Below, in pieces: positions 49,560 to 58,410 of a stretch of DNA of 64,000 nucleotides (its first letter is position 1; every line of letters begins with the position of its first letter). Both the position numbers and the translations under genes were made by a program. This DNA comes from Gammaproteobacteria bacterium (GTDB lineage: Bacteria > Pseudomonadota > Gammaproteobacteria > Pseudomonadales > Azotimanducaceae). The notes beneath the pieces were generated by a model. The model ran no database searches. It saw nothing but the letters and a program-made list of their open reading frames with translations, and was not told the DNA's origin. The stretch covers positions 61,046 to 125,045 of the forward strand of contig JAPPGK010000003.1 in NCBI GenBank assembly GCA_028821405.1, given 5' to 3'.

Positions 49560-50204
49560 TCAGAACAGGCGTTCGGCGTAGGTCACTGCCCCCGCCACGC
49601 CAGCGGCGAACACGGACGTCACGACCGCTCGCACCCAGAAGTGCGGCGTCGACGGCAGTTCCAGGCGCTTCCGCCCCGTGAACATCGCGAGCGGTGTCGG
49701 ATCGCGCAGTAGGGCGTACACCGCGTGTGCCGCAAGGTGTACGACGCCCGCGCCGAGCACCAGCCAGTGCACGCGGTGGTGAATCCAAGTTGCCCTTCGT
49801 GCCAGTTCGTTCGACACGTACCCGTGTAGCGGCCCCTCGGTGAAGATGTCGTCGGTGGCGAAGAGCCCGGTGCCGACCTGTACGGCCGCCGCGGCGAGGA
49901 GCACGACCGCGAGCGCCACGCCCGGCGACGTATGGGCACCGGGACGACCCCGCCGCCGGAAGTGGTCGACGAATGCCGTCGGTGTCGTCCAGTAGTGGCC
50001 GAAACGCGCGTAGCGGCCGCCCCACAGACCCCAGCCCAGGCGAAAAACCAGCAATCCCAACAGGACGAGCCCGGAACGCTGGTGCCACTCGAGCAGGCCG
50101 ATGTCGCCCGAGAGGCCGGAATAGAGGGAAAACGCGATGAATGCCGCGAACGCCCAGTGCCAAATGCGGAGCGGCCAGTCCCAGATCGTGGGGTCCGGTT
50201 TCAT
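49560..50204 (-). CDS. Cytochrome b561-type di-haem membrane protein
   Basis: Inner-membrane protein of 214 residues with four hydrophobic helices and conserved His in WPLRIWHWAFAAFIAFSLYS (first helix), LEWHQRSGLVLLGLL (second) and WIHHRVHWLVLGAGVVHLAA (later helices). It probably accepts or gives electrons across the membrane, perhaps with the convergent cytochrome c'. A C-terminal helix (VRAVVTSVFAAGVAGAVTYA) closes the protein. Its ATG overlaps the stop of the cupin gene (ATGA), so the two are co-translated. Confidence 0.92.
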   Translation of the reverse strand: MKPDPTIWDWPLRIWHWAFAAFIAFSLYSGLSGDIGLLEWHQRSGLVLLGLLVFRLGWGLWGGRYARFGHYWTTPTAFVDHFRRRGRPGAHTSPGVALAVVLLAAAAVQVGTGLFATDDIFTEGPLHGYVSNELARRATWIHHRVHWLVLGAGVVHLAAHAVYALLRDPTPLAMFTGRKRLELPSTPHFWVRAVVTSVFAAGVAGAVTYAERLF

Positions 50205-50677
50205 GCGTAGGGCGTACCGTCCCTGTGCGTGTACGTGCCTCCGGCGCCTCGGCCCCTGATCTGCATGTCGATGTCGGGGTAGTCGACATCGTCGTCTTCA
50301 CGTCGCGTGCCCACCTCGAGGTAAGTCACCGCTTCGTCGGTGTCGTTGACCAGGTGGTGGCCGTTGGCCTCACCCGCGGGAAACCCGGCGCACATGCCCG
50401 GCGCAAGCGGTGTGCGGCCGTCGTCGGTCACCAGCGTGGGTCGACCCTCAAGAATGTAGACGAACTCGTCCTCCCCCGAGTGCCAATGTCGCTGCGACGA
50501 CCAGGTGCCGGGCGGCAGCGCGACCAGGTTGACCCCGTATTGACTGAGCCCGAATGCGTCGCCCAACGCATGTTTCTCGCGTCCCGCACAGGGCAGTGAA
50601 AACGGATGCGGGTAGCGGCTGCCGCGGCGCGGGGAAACGGAGGTCGCTGCGATGGCGGGCGAGTTGGTCTTGGTCAT
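50201..50677 (-). CDS. Cupin-domain protein
   Basis: Small cupin of 158 residues. The two cupin motifs are clear: QRHWHSGEDEFVYILEG near 60-78 with the metal-binding His-x-His and Glu, and LAPGMCAGFPAGEANGHHLV near 92-110. Cupins bind metals and small ligands or act as isomerases or dioxygenases; the role here is unknown. It is translationally coupled to the cytochrome b561 gene and divergent from the FadB-like gene. Confidence 0.9.
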   Translation of the reverse strand: MTKTNSPAIAATSVSPRRGSRYPHPFSLPCAGREKHALGDAFGLSQYGVNLVALPPGTWSSQRHWHSGEDEFVYILEGRPTLVTDDGRTPLAPGMCAGFPAGEANGHHLVNDTDEAVTYLEVGTRREDDDVDYPDIDMQIRGRGAGGTYTHRDGTPYA

Positions 50678-50759
50678 AGATGCTCCAGGTCGGGGCGACC
50701 ATTGTTGCCGCCGGGGCGACCACGGGCAAGCGAGGCAGCAGCCCGTCGCCGCGGCTCGG

Positions 50760-50765
50760 TATACT
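50760..50765 (+). promoter_or_regulatory. Possible -10 box of the FadB-like gene
   Basis: TATACT, five of six consensus bases, 31 bp before the GTG at 50797. GAGGGAG between them is the ribosome site. The -35 is not recognisable. Confidence 0.4.
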
Positions 50766-50796
50766 CGCGCGTCGCCAGTTGATCGAGGGAGACCCC

Positions 50797-52923
50797 GTGG
50801 CCCTGCTTGGAACCGTCCATTACGAAGTGCGCGACGGCGTCGCGCTGCTCACCATCGACAATCCGCCGGTGAACCCCTTGAGCTCCGGCGTGCGCTTCTA
50901 CATGTCGCAGCATCTCACGACGGCGCTCGACGACGACGGCGTCCAGGCCGTTGTCATCACCGGCAAGGGCCGGGCCTTCATCGCCGGCGCCGACATTCGG
51001 GATTTCGGCAAGACGCCGAATCCGGACGAGCAGCCGAAGCGCCCGGCCGGCGCGCTGATCGAGGAGAGCGCCAAACCCGTCGTCGCGGCCATCAACGGCA
51101 CCGCCTTCGGCGGCGGCTTGGAGCATGCGCTGACGTGCCACTACCGGGTTGCGGCCCCGGGCGCCCCGGTCGGCCTGCCCGAGATCAAGATCGGACTCCT
51201 ACCCGGCGGTGGTGGAACCCAGCGCCTGCCCCGGCTGATCGGTGCCGAGCGCGCCATGGACGCGATCCTCACCGGCGATCCCTTCGATACCAAGGAAGCG
51301 CTCGAACTCGGCATCATCGACGAGGTCATCGAAGGCGACCTGGTCGCGGGTGCCATCGAGTTCGCAAAGGCCAAGGCGGCCGCCGGCGGGCCGCACCCGC
51401 TCGTCCGACACCGCCGCGACAAGGTCGAGGCGGATCGCGCCAATCCCGACGTGTTCAGGGCCGGCGAGGCCTATCTGGCGCGGCGCATGCGGGGTCAGAT
51501 CAACGGTCGAATGGCCTTCAATTCGGTCAAGGCCGCGGTCGAAATCGACGACTTCGACGAGGGGATTCGGGCAGAACGCGCCAACTTCCAGGTCTGCCAC
51601 GACCACGAGCAGCGCGCGGCCATGATCCACGTCTTCTTCTCCGAGCGGCAAGCGGCGCGCATTCCCGACGTGCCCAGGGAGACCCCGAAGAAAGACATCG
51701 CCAGCGCCGCGACCATCGGCGGCGGCTTGATGGGTGGCGGCATCGCCATGAGCTTTGCCGACGCCGGCATTCCGGTGAAGGTGCTGGAAGTCACCCGGGA
51801 AGCCCTCGACAAGGGGCTCTCGGTCATCGAATACAACTACAACCGCATGGTGCGCAGCGGCCGGATCACCGAAGCCGAACGCGATGAACGTCTCGACCGG
51901 ATCGAGGGGGTCCTCGACTACGAGGCCGTGGCGGACGCGGACGTGGTGGTCGAGGCGGTCTACGAAAACCTCGACCTCAAGAAAAAGATCTTCGCCAAGC
52001 TCGATGCCACGATGAAGGACGGCGCCGTGCTCGCCAGCAACACCTCCGGCCTCGACCTCGACCAGATGGCGGCGATGACCAAGCGCCCGGGCGACGTCGT
52101 GGGCACGCATTTCTTCAGTCCCGCCAACATCATGCAGCTACTCGAGGTGGTGCGCGGCGTCGAGACCAACCCCGGGACCCTGGCCACGGCGATGGCGCTC
52201 GGCAAGACCATCGGCAAGATCCCGGTGATGTCCCTGAACGCGCCAGGCTTCATCGGCAACCGGATGCTCGGCGGCTATACCCGGCAAGCCGGCGAGATCA
52301 TTCTGCACGGGGCGTTGCCGGAGCAGGTCGACAAGGTGATCGTCGACTTCGGCTTCAACATGGGGCCCTTCGCGATGAACGACCTAGTCGGCCTCGACCT
52401 CGGCTGGCGGGCGCGCAAGATGGCGGGAACGACCGACAAGCCGCTGACGACCATCGTGCCCGACAAGCTCTGCGACCTCGGGCGCTTCGGGCAGAAGACC
52501 AACGCCGGCTTCTACACCTACGCCCAAGGCAGCCGACAAGGCCAGCCCGACCCGGCGGTCGCCAAGCTCATCGAAGAGACTTCAGCGGAACTCGCCTTCT
52601 CGCGCCGGGAGATCAAGGAGGACGAGATCCTGAAGCGTTGCCTCTATCCGCTGGTCAACATCGGTGCGCAACTGCTCGACGACGGAATCGCGCTCCGGGC
52701 GAGCGACATCGACGTGGTCTACATCTACGGCTACGGCTTCCCGAAATACCGGGGCGGGCCGATGTACTACGCCGATGCGGTCGGACTCGACAACGTCTAT
52801 CGGGACATCCTGGCGTTCCATCAGGAGTACGGTGATGCGTGGCGGCCCGCGCCGCTATTGAAGCGATTGGCGGCGGCGGGGGGTTCGTTCGCCGCGTGGG
52901 ACGCCGAGAAGAGCGCGAAGTAG
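50797..52923 (+). CDS. Multifunctional enoyl-CoA hydratase/3-hydroxyacyl-CoA dehydrogenase (FadB/FadJ type)
   Basis: Beta-oxidation enzyme of 708 residues starting at GTG 50797, preceded by GAGGGAG. The N-terminal crotonase domain (about 1-190) has FIAGADIRDFGK near 64 and INGTAFGGGLEHALTCHYRV near 92. Next is the NAD-binding part with GGGLMGGGIAMSFADAGIPV near 308, then VVEAVYENLDLKKKIFAKLD near 385 and ASNTSGLDLDQMA. Two C-terminal 3HCDH domains follow (NAPGFIGNRMLGGY near 485; YGYGFPKYRGGPMYYAD near 645). It hydrates enoyl-CoA and oxidises the 3-hydroxyacyl-CoA. A thiolase partner is not in the window. Confidence 0.95.
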   Translation: MALLGTVHYEVRDGVALLTIDNPPVNPLSSGVRFYMSQHLTTALDDDGVQAVVITGKGRAFIAGADIRDFGKTPNPDEQPKRPAGALIEESAKPVVAAINGTAFGGGLEHALTCHYRVAAPGAPVGLPEIKIGLLPGGGGTQRLPRLIGAERAMDAILTGDPFDTKEALELGIIDEVIEGDLVAGAIEFAKAKAAAGGPHPLVRHRRDKVEADRANPDVFRAGEAYLARRMRGQINGRMAFNSVKAAVEIDDFDEGIRAERANFQVCHDHEQRAAMIHVFFSERQAARIPDVPRETPKKDIASAATIGGGLMGGGIAMSFADAGIPVKVLEVTREALDKGLSVIEYNYNRMVRSGRITEAERDERLDRIEGVLDYEAVADADVVVEAVYENLDLKKKIFAKLDATMKDGAVLASNTSGLDLDQMAAMTKRPGDVVGTHFFSPANIMQLLEVVRGVETNPGTLATAMALGKTIGKIPVMSLNAPGFIGNRMLGGYTRQAGEIILHGALPEQVDKVIVDFGFNMGPFAMNDLVGLDLGWRARKMAGTTDKPLTTIVPDKLCDLGRFGQKTNAGFYTYAQGSRQGQPDPAVAKLIEETSAELAFSRREIKEDEILKRCLYPLVNIGAQLLDDGIALRASDIDVVYIYGYGFPKYRGGPMYYADAVGLDNVYRDILAFHQEYGDAWRPAPLLKRLAAAGGSFAAWDAEKSAK

Positions 52924-52955
52924 CGCCTTCGGGGCAGGCAACTTGGATAGCGACG

Positions 52956-53528
52956 TTGCAGTTCACGACGCGCAACAGCGAGCAGATCAGGAACGGGGCG
53001 GTTACCCTCTCGTTCCGCGATTGGAAACGCCCCCATGCCAAGGTCGGCGGCGTCTACCGGCTGCGGCCAACCGGCGCGGTCAAGGTCACACGGCTAGCCA
53101 CGGCGCGGCTTTCGGATATAACGACCACCGATGCGCAACGCGCCGGATTTCCCTCGCCCGATGCGCTGGTCGAGTTCCTCGGTGTATCCCGAAGCACGGT
53201 GGTCACAAGGGTGGAATTCGCGCTGACCGACGATGTGCCGAAGGCCGCCCCAACCCTGACGCCCGTGGAAGTGGCCGAGCGACTCGCCGCCACGGACCGG
53301 CGCAGCGCGGCGCCCTGGACCGGCCGAGTCCTGGCGTTGATCGAAGCCCACCCGGCCACCCGCGCCGGGGACCTGGCACCCGCCATGGGCTGGGATACTC
53401 CCAAGTTCAAGGCCAATGTGCGCAGACTCAAGGGACTCGGGCTGACCCGAAGCCTCGAGGTCGGCTACCGGCTGACCGATCTGGGACTTCAGGTGCTCGC
53501 GAGGCAAGGCGACGTGATTGGCGTCTGA
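52956..53528 (+). CDS. ASCH-like domain protein with C-terminal winged-helix-like part
   Basis: Protein of about 190 residues. No ATG fits after the FadB-like stop, so I favour TTG at 52956 with GGA upstream. The first 75 residues (RNGAVTLSFRDWKRPHAKVG; GVYRLRPTGAVKVTRLATAR) resemble the ASCH/PUA-like RNA-binding fold. The last 65 residues (VLALIEAHPATRAGDLAPAM; DTPKFKANVRRLKGLGLT) look like a winged helix. A role in RNA or DNA binding is likely but unproven. Its last 100 bp overlap the 3' end of the convergent methyltransferase gene. Confidence 0.65.
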   Translation: MQFTTRNSEQIRNGAVTLSFRDWKRPHAKVGGVYRLRPTGAVKVTRLATARLSDITTTDAQRAGFPSPDALVEFLGVSRSTVVTRVEFALTDDVPKAAPTLTPVEVAERLAATDRRSAAPWTGRVLALIEAHPATRAGDLAPAMGWDTPKFKANVRRLKGLGLTRSLEVGYRLTDLGLQVLARQGDVIGV

Positions 53529-54558
53529 CAACGTATATCGAGGCCCACGTGCCTTGAACCAGCACACGAGTCGTCGTCCAACGAGCCCGCAGTCGGCGCA
53601 ACGTCGGTTCGAGCAGATCTCGCCGAGGCGTCAGGACTACAACGATGCCGTTGTCGTCGACCCAATCGAGTAGCTTCGCAATACCCTTCGTGTATACCGG
53701 ACCGCGGATCGGCGCCTGGTCACCCCACGGCAGATTCGTCAATACGCGGTCGAATCTACCGGGCGGATAGTCGAGATCGTCGAGTTCGCAGCGCCGAACG
53801 GAGGCTCTCCCGCCGAGTCTCTTCTCGGCGGTTCTGGTCGCCTCGTCGGATCGGTCGGAACCGCATAGACGCGCCCGGGGATACCGCAGGCTGCACTCCA
53901 GGAGCAGCGTTCCCGTTCCGCACATCGGATCGAGCACCGCCTGACCGTCGCGCACGTCGCCAAGCTCTACCATCGCTGCGGCAATGGTTGGTCTGAGGGC
54001 ACCCGGTCGTTCCGCTGGCCGACGCCCCCGGTATTTCAACGTCCGGTCGCTGAGCCGAAGCGCCAACAAGACCTCGCCCGCCCAGAAGACCCAGAACTCC
54101 AGGTCCGCCGGATCGTTCAGACGCCAACGCGGGAACATGCGGGCGATCGACAAGCCGATCTGGCGGGCCACTTGCTTTCGGTGGACGCGGTGATCCTTGT
54201 TCTGGCGCACGAAACAGCAATACGACGGTCGGCCCCCGCGACTGCGGTTCGCCTCGGGGAACAGCCGGTTCTTGAGTGCGATGGACTCGAGCAATCCCGG
54301 CCGGTCCAGTCGACGGGACAGCTTGGCGATGTCCGATGAGATCGCAATTCCCCGTACCCGGCCAATCTCCGCGAACACATCCTCGAGCAAGTGAATGGAC
54401 CGAAGTGATTGGATCTTTGAACGATCAAGCCGAAACGACACGTAGTCGTAGTCTCGGATTCGCACCGTCGCGACGTTCTCGGCGCCGAGGCGCTCAAGGG
54501 AGCGTTCGACCAACGGACCAAGCCCGGCAAAGCAGGTTGCGCCCAGGGTCTCCGCCAT
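53428..54558 (-). CDS. THUMP/Trm14-like RNA (guanine-N2) methyltransferase
   Basis: AdoMet-dependent RNA methyltransferase of 376 residues from the ATG at 54558. The N-terminal part (about 1-160) resembles a THUMP-containing region (CFAGLGPLVERSLERLG). The Rossmann domain has AdoMet motif I VLDPMCGTGTLLLE near 205 and the catalytic motif IV TNLPWG near 275, as in the THUMPD3/Trm14/RlmKL group, which methylates guanine-N2 in tRNA or rRNA. The exact site cannot be predicted. The last 30 residues are antisense to the ASCH gene end and look non-conserved. It follows an exported unknown gene by 41 bp. Confidence 0.85.
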   Translation of the reverse strand: MAETLGATCFAGLGPLVERSLERLGAENVATVRIRDYDYVSFRLDRSKIQSLRSIHLLEDVFAEIGRVRGIAISSDIAKLSRRLDRPGLLESIALKNRLFPEANRSRGGRPSYCCFVRQNKDHRVHRKQVARQIGLSIARMFPRWRLNDPADLEFWVFWAGEVLLALRLSDRTLKYRGRRPAERPGALRPTIAAAMVELGDVRDGQAVLDPMCGTGTLLLECSLRYPRARLCGSDRSDEATRTAEKRLGGRASVRRCELDDLDYPPGRFDRVLTNLPWGDQAPIRGPVYTKGIAKLLDWVDDNGIVVVLTPRRDLLEPTLRRLRARWTTTRVLVQGTWASIYVVRRQSRRLASRAPEVPDRSAGSRPRGFGSARVP

Positions 54559-54599
54559 GCCGGATGCCGGTCGGAAGGTTGAAGCGTGGCCCCGGCGCC

Positions 54600-55670
54600 T
54601 TAGCGGACCGCGTAGGGCATCTGGCGCAACGGGATCGTGTAGAGATCGAGCGCTCGCCTCTCCTTCGCGACACTCCGCTTGAACGCCTGCCAACGATCAG
54701 GGCAATCGGCCTTCAGGTACCGGAACAGCGCCGCGTACTTGGCAAGCCGGAAACCGCTGCCGAACACCACGGGGTTGGAGGCCAGCGTGAGGGCCGCATC
54801 GTCGAAACGGCCCGTAATGCGGCCTGGCCCGCGTCCGTGGCTGTCGAGCGCGATCCAGTAGGGATCACCCTCCACGACCAATTCGCCGTCCTCATGCCGG
54901 AACACGAAGTCGACGTCGAGATCGGTGAACATCAAGTGGCTTCGGCGCATCCAACGCGCGAGCGCGCGTGAGGCTTCCTTGTCGATGCGGGCAGCATCCG
55001 GCCCGACCGTATACCCCGGCACGGGTGTCTTGACCGCCAAGTGGGCCCGCTCCCGGTTGCGCAGGGAACGGAACGTGTCGAGCAGGAATAGATTGAAGCC
55101 GGCCAGGTTGCCGGCGAAGGACTTGTGGTATTCGCCGTGGACGCCCATGTAGGTGAACAGGGCGTCGGAACCGCTCCGGACAAAACCAACCAGGGGTTCG
55201 AGTTCCCAGTCGTAGAGTGTGCCGGCCACGCGTTCGCCGGGGAAACCCACGCTCAGCCGCCGACCGCTCTCCTCGCCCAGATCGATGGCAACCTCGGGAC
55301 AGGCAAGTTGGGGAAGCTGCGGCCTTGCCTGCTCAACGAAGATGATGCCCCCCACGACGGTGATGGTCTCCACGGCCATCAGATCCGGGGTGCCCGATAC
55401 GTCGCGCCGGGCCGTGTGATCGAAGGTCAGGTTCCGCGTTCTGCCGCGGGCGGGTCGGATGCCGAGCCTCTCAAGGCCCCGCTCCTCGAATGCGATCTGC
55501 GTCTCGCCCGCCCCGGCGAACTCGATCGGCATGACGCCAAGAAGGACAGCGACGGCTAGCGCGGCTCGTGGGTACACGAGCCGTCGAAGAGCGATCCCAA
55601 CCGCCTTGCCAAATGCAGCCTGTGTGTGAACATCCGGGCTGCCCAAGGAGCCTAGCGGCCGACGACACAT
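54600..55670 (-). CDS. Exported protein of unknown function
   Basis: Protein of 356 residues from the ATG at 55670. Residues about 30-55 (LVYPRAALAVAVLLGVMPIE, then FAGAGE) form a long signal peptide, so it is probably periplasmic. I do not recognise the family. The body holds VETITVVGGIIFVEQARPQL near 108, LYDWELEPLVGFVRSGSDAL near 160, YMGVHGEYHKSFAGNLAGFN near 181, and a C-terminal LTLASNPVVFGSGFRLAKYA. The style is that of a secreted enzyme or binding protein. It is on the same strand as the methyltransferase and may share its transcript. Confidence 0.6.
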   Translation of the reverse strand: MCRRPLGSLGSPDVHTQAAFGKAVGIALRRLVYPRAALAVAVLLGVMPIEFAGAGETQIAFEERGLERLGIRPARGRTRNLTFDHTARRDVSGTPDLMAVETITVVGGIIFVEQARPQLPQLACPEVAIDLGEESGRRLSVGFPGERVAGTLYDWELEPLVGFVRSGSDALFTYMGVHGEYHKSFAGNLAGFNLFLLDTFRSLRNRERAHLAVKTPVPGYTVGPDAARIDKEASRALARWMRRSHLMFTDLDVDFVFRHEDGELVVEGDPYWIALDSHGRGPGRITGRFDDAALTLASNPVVFGSGFRLAKYAALFRYLKADCPDRWQAFKRSVAKERRALDLYTIPLRQMPYAVR

Positions 55671-55739
55671 CGCGAACGGTCCTCGCGGCGGCGACGGGAG
55701 TCAGTCTCCGCCGCCGCCGACACGGCGTCAAGCGTTCGC

Positions 55740-56582
55740 CTATTCGCGACCGGTCGCGAGCTGGGCGGTCAAAAACGCCACGGTTTCGTCTCTTGCGCGA
55801 TCGCGGTGGGCGTCGCGGAAGCCGTGTCCGGCGCCCGCAAGGACAACCACGTTGTTCGTGACCCCGACCCCGTCGAGGGCTTCACCCATGCGTTGGCTGT
55901 TGCGGAGCGGCACCAGGCGATCCTCGTCGCCGTGGATCATCAACACCGGCGGGTCGTCATCGCTCACGAAGTTGATCGGGGACACGTCCGGCGCCAGGGC
56001 CGGATCGAAGTCGAGCGCGGGGAAGCGATCGTTCGGCCCGGCGCTATTGCTGAGGTCCACCGGCGGAAAATACGCCACGACCGCCTGCACCCGATTCGAG
56101 ACACGCAGTACGGGATCCTGGGCGCTGGCATCGCCCGAGTCGCTTGCGAGACCGAGCATCGGCGCCAAGTGACCACCGGCACTACCGCCCATGACACCCA
56201 ACCGGTTCGGGTCGATACCGAACCGCTTGGCGTTCATCCGAACGTGCCGGCCGGCACGGCGGACGTCGGCCACGGCGTCCGGCACCTTGAACCGGGGCGC
56301 ACTGCCGTGATGGATGGCGAAAACCGTGAATCCCGCATCGAGCAGGTAGCCGAACTGACGCTGACGACGCTCGGGCGGCGCCCAGGCGGAGAACCAGCCT
56401 CCGCTGATCATGAACAGCACACTCGCGCCATCGGCGTCCGCGGGCTGGAAGACGTCGTAGACAAGCGCCATGCCGTCCTTGTGGCCGTAGACGATGTCGG
56501 GCGTGATGGCCACCTCCGCCGTGGCAGGTACCGCGACTAGCACGATGCTGAAGCAAATCGAGATCGACTGGATTCGTTTCAT
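55740..56582 (-). CDS. Exported alpha/beta hydrolase
   Basis: Esterase/lipase-type hydrolase of 280 residues from the ATG at 56582, with a signal peptide (IQSISICFSIVLVAVPATAE). The oxyanion region is VLFMISGGWFSAW near 60. The nucleophile elbow is GVMGGSAGGHLAPML near 130. The catalytic Asp is in LMIHGDEDRLVPL near 218 and the His in AGAGHGFRDA near 252. This matches the HSL/BD-FAE group of carboxylesterases. The substrate is probably a small ester. It is divergent from the arabinofuranosidase gene, and an acetyl- or feruloyl-esterase role beside that gene is conceivable. Confidence 0.9.
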   Translation of the reverse strand: MKRIQSISICFSIVLVAVPATAEVAITPDIVYGHKDGMALVYDVFQPADADGASVLFMISGGWFSAWAPPERRQRQFGYLLDAGFTVFAIHHGSAPRFKVPDAVADVRRAGRHVRMNAKRFGIDPNRLGVMGGSAGGHLAPMLGLASDSGDASAQDPVLRVSNRVQAVVAYFPPVDLSNSAGPNDRFPALDFDPALAPDVSPINFVSDDDPPVLMIHGDEDRLVPLRNSQRMGEALDGVGVTNNVVVLAGAGHGFRDAHRDRARDETVAFLTAQLATGRE

Positions 56583-56883
56583 TGGGCCCCCAAAACAATG
56601 CGCTTGCCATGTTAGCGCGAATACTCTCGAAGAACCGTCACCGAGCACGAGGGTCGTTGCGAATGCGAACCCCCGGGCCTGCCGGGCGCTCTCGGTAATC
56701 CCGATCCCTGCGCCATTCCGTGAGCAGAGTCCCTCCCCCCAAGATACTCATGAGCAAGGTCGAGTTTCGCTTACTAGGCATTCCCACACCGGTTTAGGTA
56801 TTGGGTGCTACGCGGGCCGCGCGTCCCACGGAGGCCCGTCATTGTGCGAGACTGCCGGCTTAGCTCAAGCGCAGTCGAGGAAA
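56583..56883. other. Divergent intergenic region, about 300 bp
   Basis: It separates the esterase and arabinofuranosidase genes. It holds a small hairpin (CCCGG-GCCTG-CCGGG) near 56675 and nothing else I can assign. Divergent promoters must lie here but are not recognisable by eye. GAGG sits six bases before the ATG at 56884. Confidence 0.4.
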
Positions 56884-58365
56884 ATGGCCAAGGCAACCAG
56901 GCTGGTCCTGCATTCGCAATTCCCCATCGGCGAGGTGAGCCCGTTGATCTTCGGCGGATTCTTGGAGCACCTCGGTCGTTCGATCTACACCGGCGTCTAC
57001 GACCCGGATTCCTCCCACGCGGATGGCGACGGCATGCGGCGGGACGTGATCGACGCCTTGCGCGAACTGCAGATGACCATCGTCCGGTACCCCGGTGGCA
57101 ATTTCGCCTCCGGTTACCACTGGCGCGACGGCGTGGGCGCCAGGGAATCTAGGCCGAGAGTCCGCGAACTGGCCTGGCAGTCGATCGAGCCCAACACCTT
57201 CGGCACCGACGAATTCGTCAAGCTCTGCCGCAAGCTCGATTGGCAACCGATGCTCGCCGTCAATCTCGGTACCGGCACCCCGGAAGAGGCGCGGGATTGG
57301 GTCGAATACTGCAACGCGCCGATAGGCACCCGATTCGCGGACGAGCGCGCGGCCAACGGCAGCGCCGAACCCTTCGACGTACCGATCTGGTGCCTCGGCA
57401 ACGAGATGGACGGCCCCTGGCAGCTCGGCCACGTCCCCGCCGACCAATACGCGATCCGTGCCCAGCAGGCGGCGAAGATGATGAAGAACTGCGACCGATC
57501 CATCGCCACGGTCGCATGCGGTTCCTCGGGGAGCCAGATGCCTACGTTCCTGGCGTGGGATCGTCAGGTACTCGAACACCTTGGCGATCTCGCCGACTAC
57601 GTGAGCCTGCACCGCTATGTCGGCAACCGCACCGGCGACAGTGCCGACTATCTCGCGATCTCGAACAGCATCGATCGGCAGATCGAAGCTGTCGATGCCT
57701 GTACGCGTCTGGTCGCCGAACAGCGGCGTGCTTCGATCCGCGCCTGGCTCTGCTTCGACGAGTGGAACGTCTGGTACCGGGCGAGGGGCGGGGACGGCGG
57801 CGGCGCCTTCGCGCCCGCACTGTTGGAGGAACGGTACAACCTGGAGGACGCCCTGGTCGTCGCCATGTTCCTGATGAGCTTCATCCGCCACGCGGACTGC
57901 GTGAAGATCGCCAACCTCGCGCAGTTGGTGAACGTCATCGGTCCGGTAATGACCCGTGGCGACGAACTGTTCAAACAGACGATCTTCCACGCCTTCCGGA
58001 TGATCTCGTCCCGAAAGGCCGGCGTCTCTCTCCGCGGTGCCGTCGTCGGCCCGAGGTACTCGAGCGACCGCTACGGGGAGGTGGCGTACTTGGATCATGC
58101 GGCCATGCTCGACGGTGACCACCTGCACGTGTTCGCGGTGAACCGAAGCCTCGACGAGGACATGCGGCTAGCCGTCGAGCTCGACCGATCGATCGCCAAG
58201 GTCGTCGATACCGAGATCCTCCACGCCGAGTTGCAGGCCGAGAACGGCTTCGATGCGCCGGAGGATGTTTGTTCGGCACCCTTCGACGGCTGGGTCGTGC
58301 AGGGTTCGGCCGAGGCGGTTCTGCCGCCCCACTCCCTTACGGCAACGACGTTCGCGCTGGCCTAG
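56884..58365 (+). CDS. GH51 alpha-L-arabinofuranosidase
   Basis: Retaining glycoside hydrolase of 493 residues, the usual cytosolic GH51 length, with no signal peptide. The N-terminus has the family block ISPLIFGG-like SPLIFGGFLEHLGRSIYTGV near 19-38 and YPGGNFASGYHWRDGVG near 73. The acid/base Glu lies in WCLGNEMDGPW near 173 and the nucleophile Glu in WLCFDEWNVWY near 290. It removes L-arabinofuranosyl groups from oligosaccharides or glycosides. No other pentose gene is adjacent. The frame is open well upstream, but the ATG at 56884 starts the conserved region. Confidence 0.94.
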   Translation: MAKATRLVLHSQFPIGEVSPLIFGGFLEHLGRSIYTGVYDPDSSHADGDGMRRDVIDALRELQMTIVRYPGGNFASGYHWRDGVGARESRPRVRELAWQSIEPNTFGTDEFVKLCRKLDWQPMLAVNLGTGTPEEARDWVEYCNAPIGTRFADERAANGSAEPFDVPIWCLGNEMDGPWQLGHVPADQYAIRAQQAAKMMKNCDRSIATVACGSSGSQMPTFLAWDRQVLEHLGDLADYVSLHRYVGNRTGDSADYLAISNSIDRQIEAVDACTRLVAEQRRASIRAWLCFDEWNVWYRARGGDGGGAFAPALLEERYNLEDALVVAMFLMSFIRHADCVKIANLAQLVNVIGPVMTRGDELFKQTIFHAFRMISSRKAGVSLRGAVVGPRYSSDRYGEVAYLDHAAMLDGDHLHVFAVNRSLDEDMRLAVELDRSIAKVVDTEILHAELQAENGFDAPEDVCSAPFDGWVVQGSAEAVLPPHSLTATTFALA

Positions 58366-58375
58366 CAGCCTGTCG

Positions 58376-58400
58376 GACTTTTCGGCGCTAGCCGAAGGTC
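58376..58400. terminator. Possible bidirectional terminator between convergent genes
   Basis: TTCGGC-GCTA-GCCGAA forms a six-base-pair stem, with TTTT on the 5' side (plus strand) and no clear T tract on the other. It fills the 45-bp gap between the arabinofuranosidase and TPR genes. Weak support. Confidence 0.35.
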
Positions 58401-58410
58401 GGGCTGGGTG

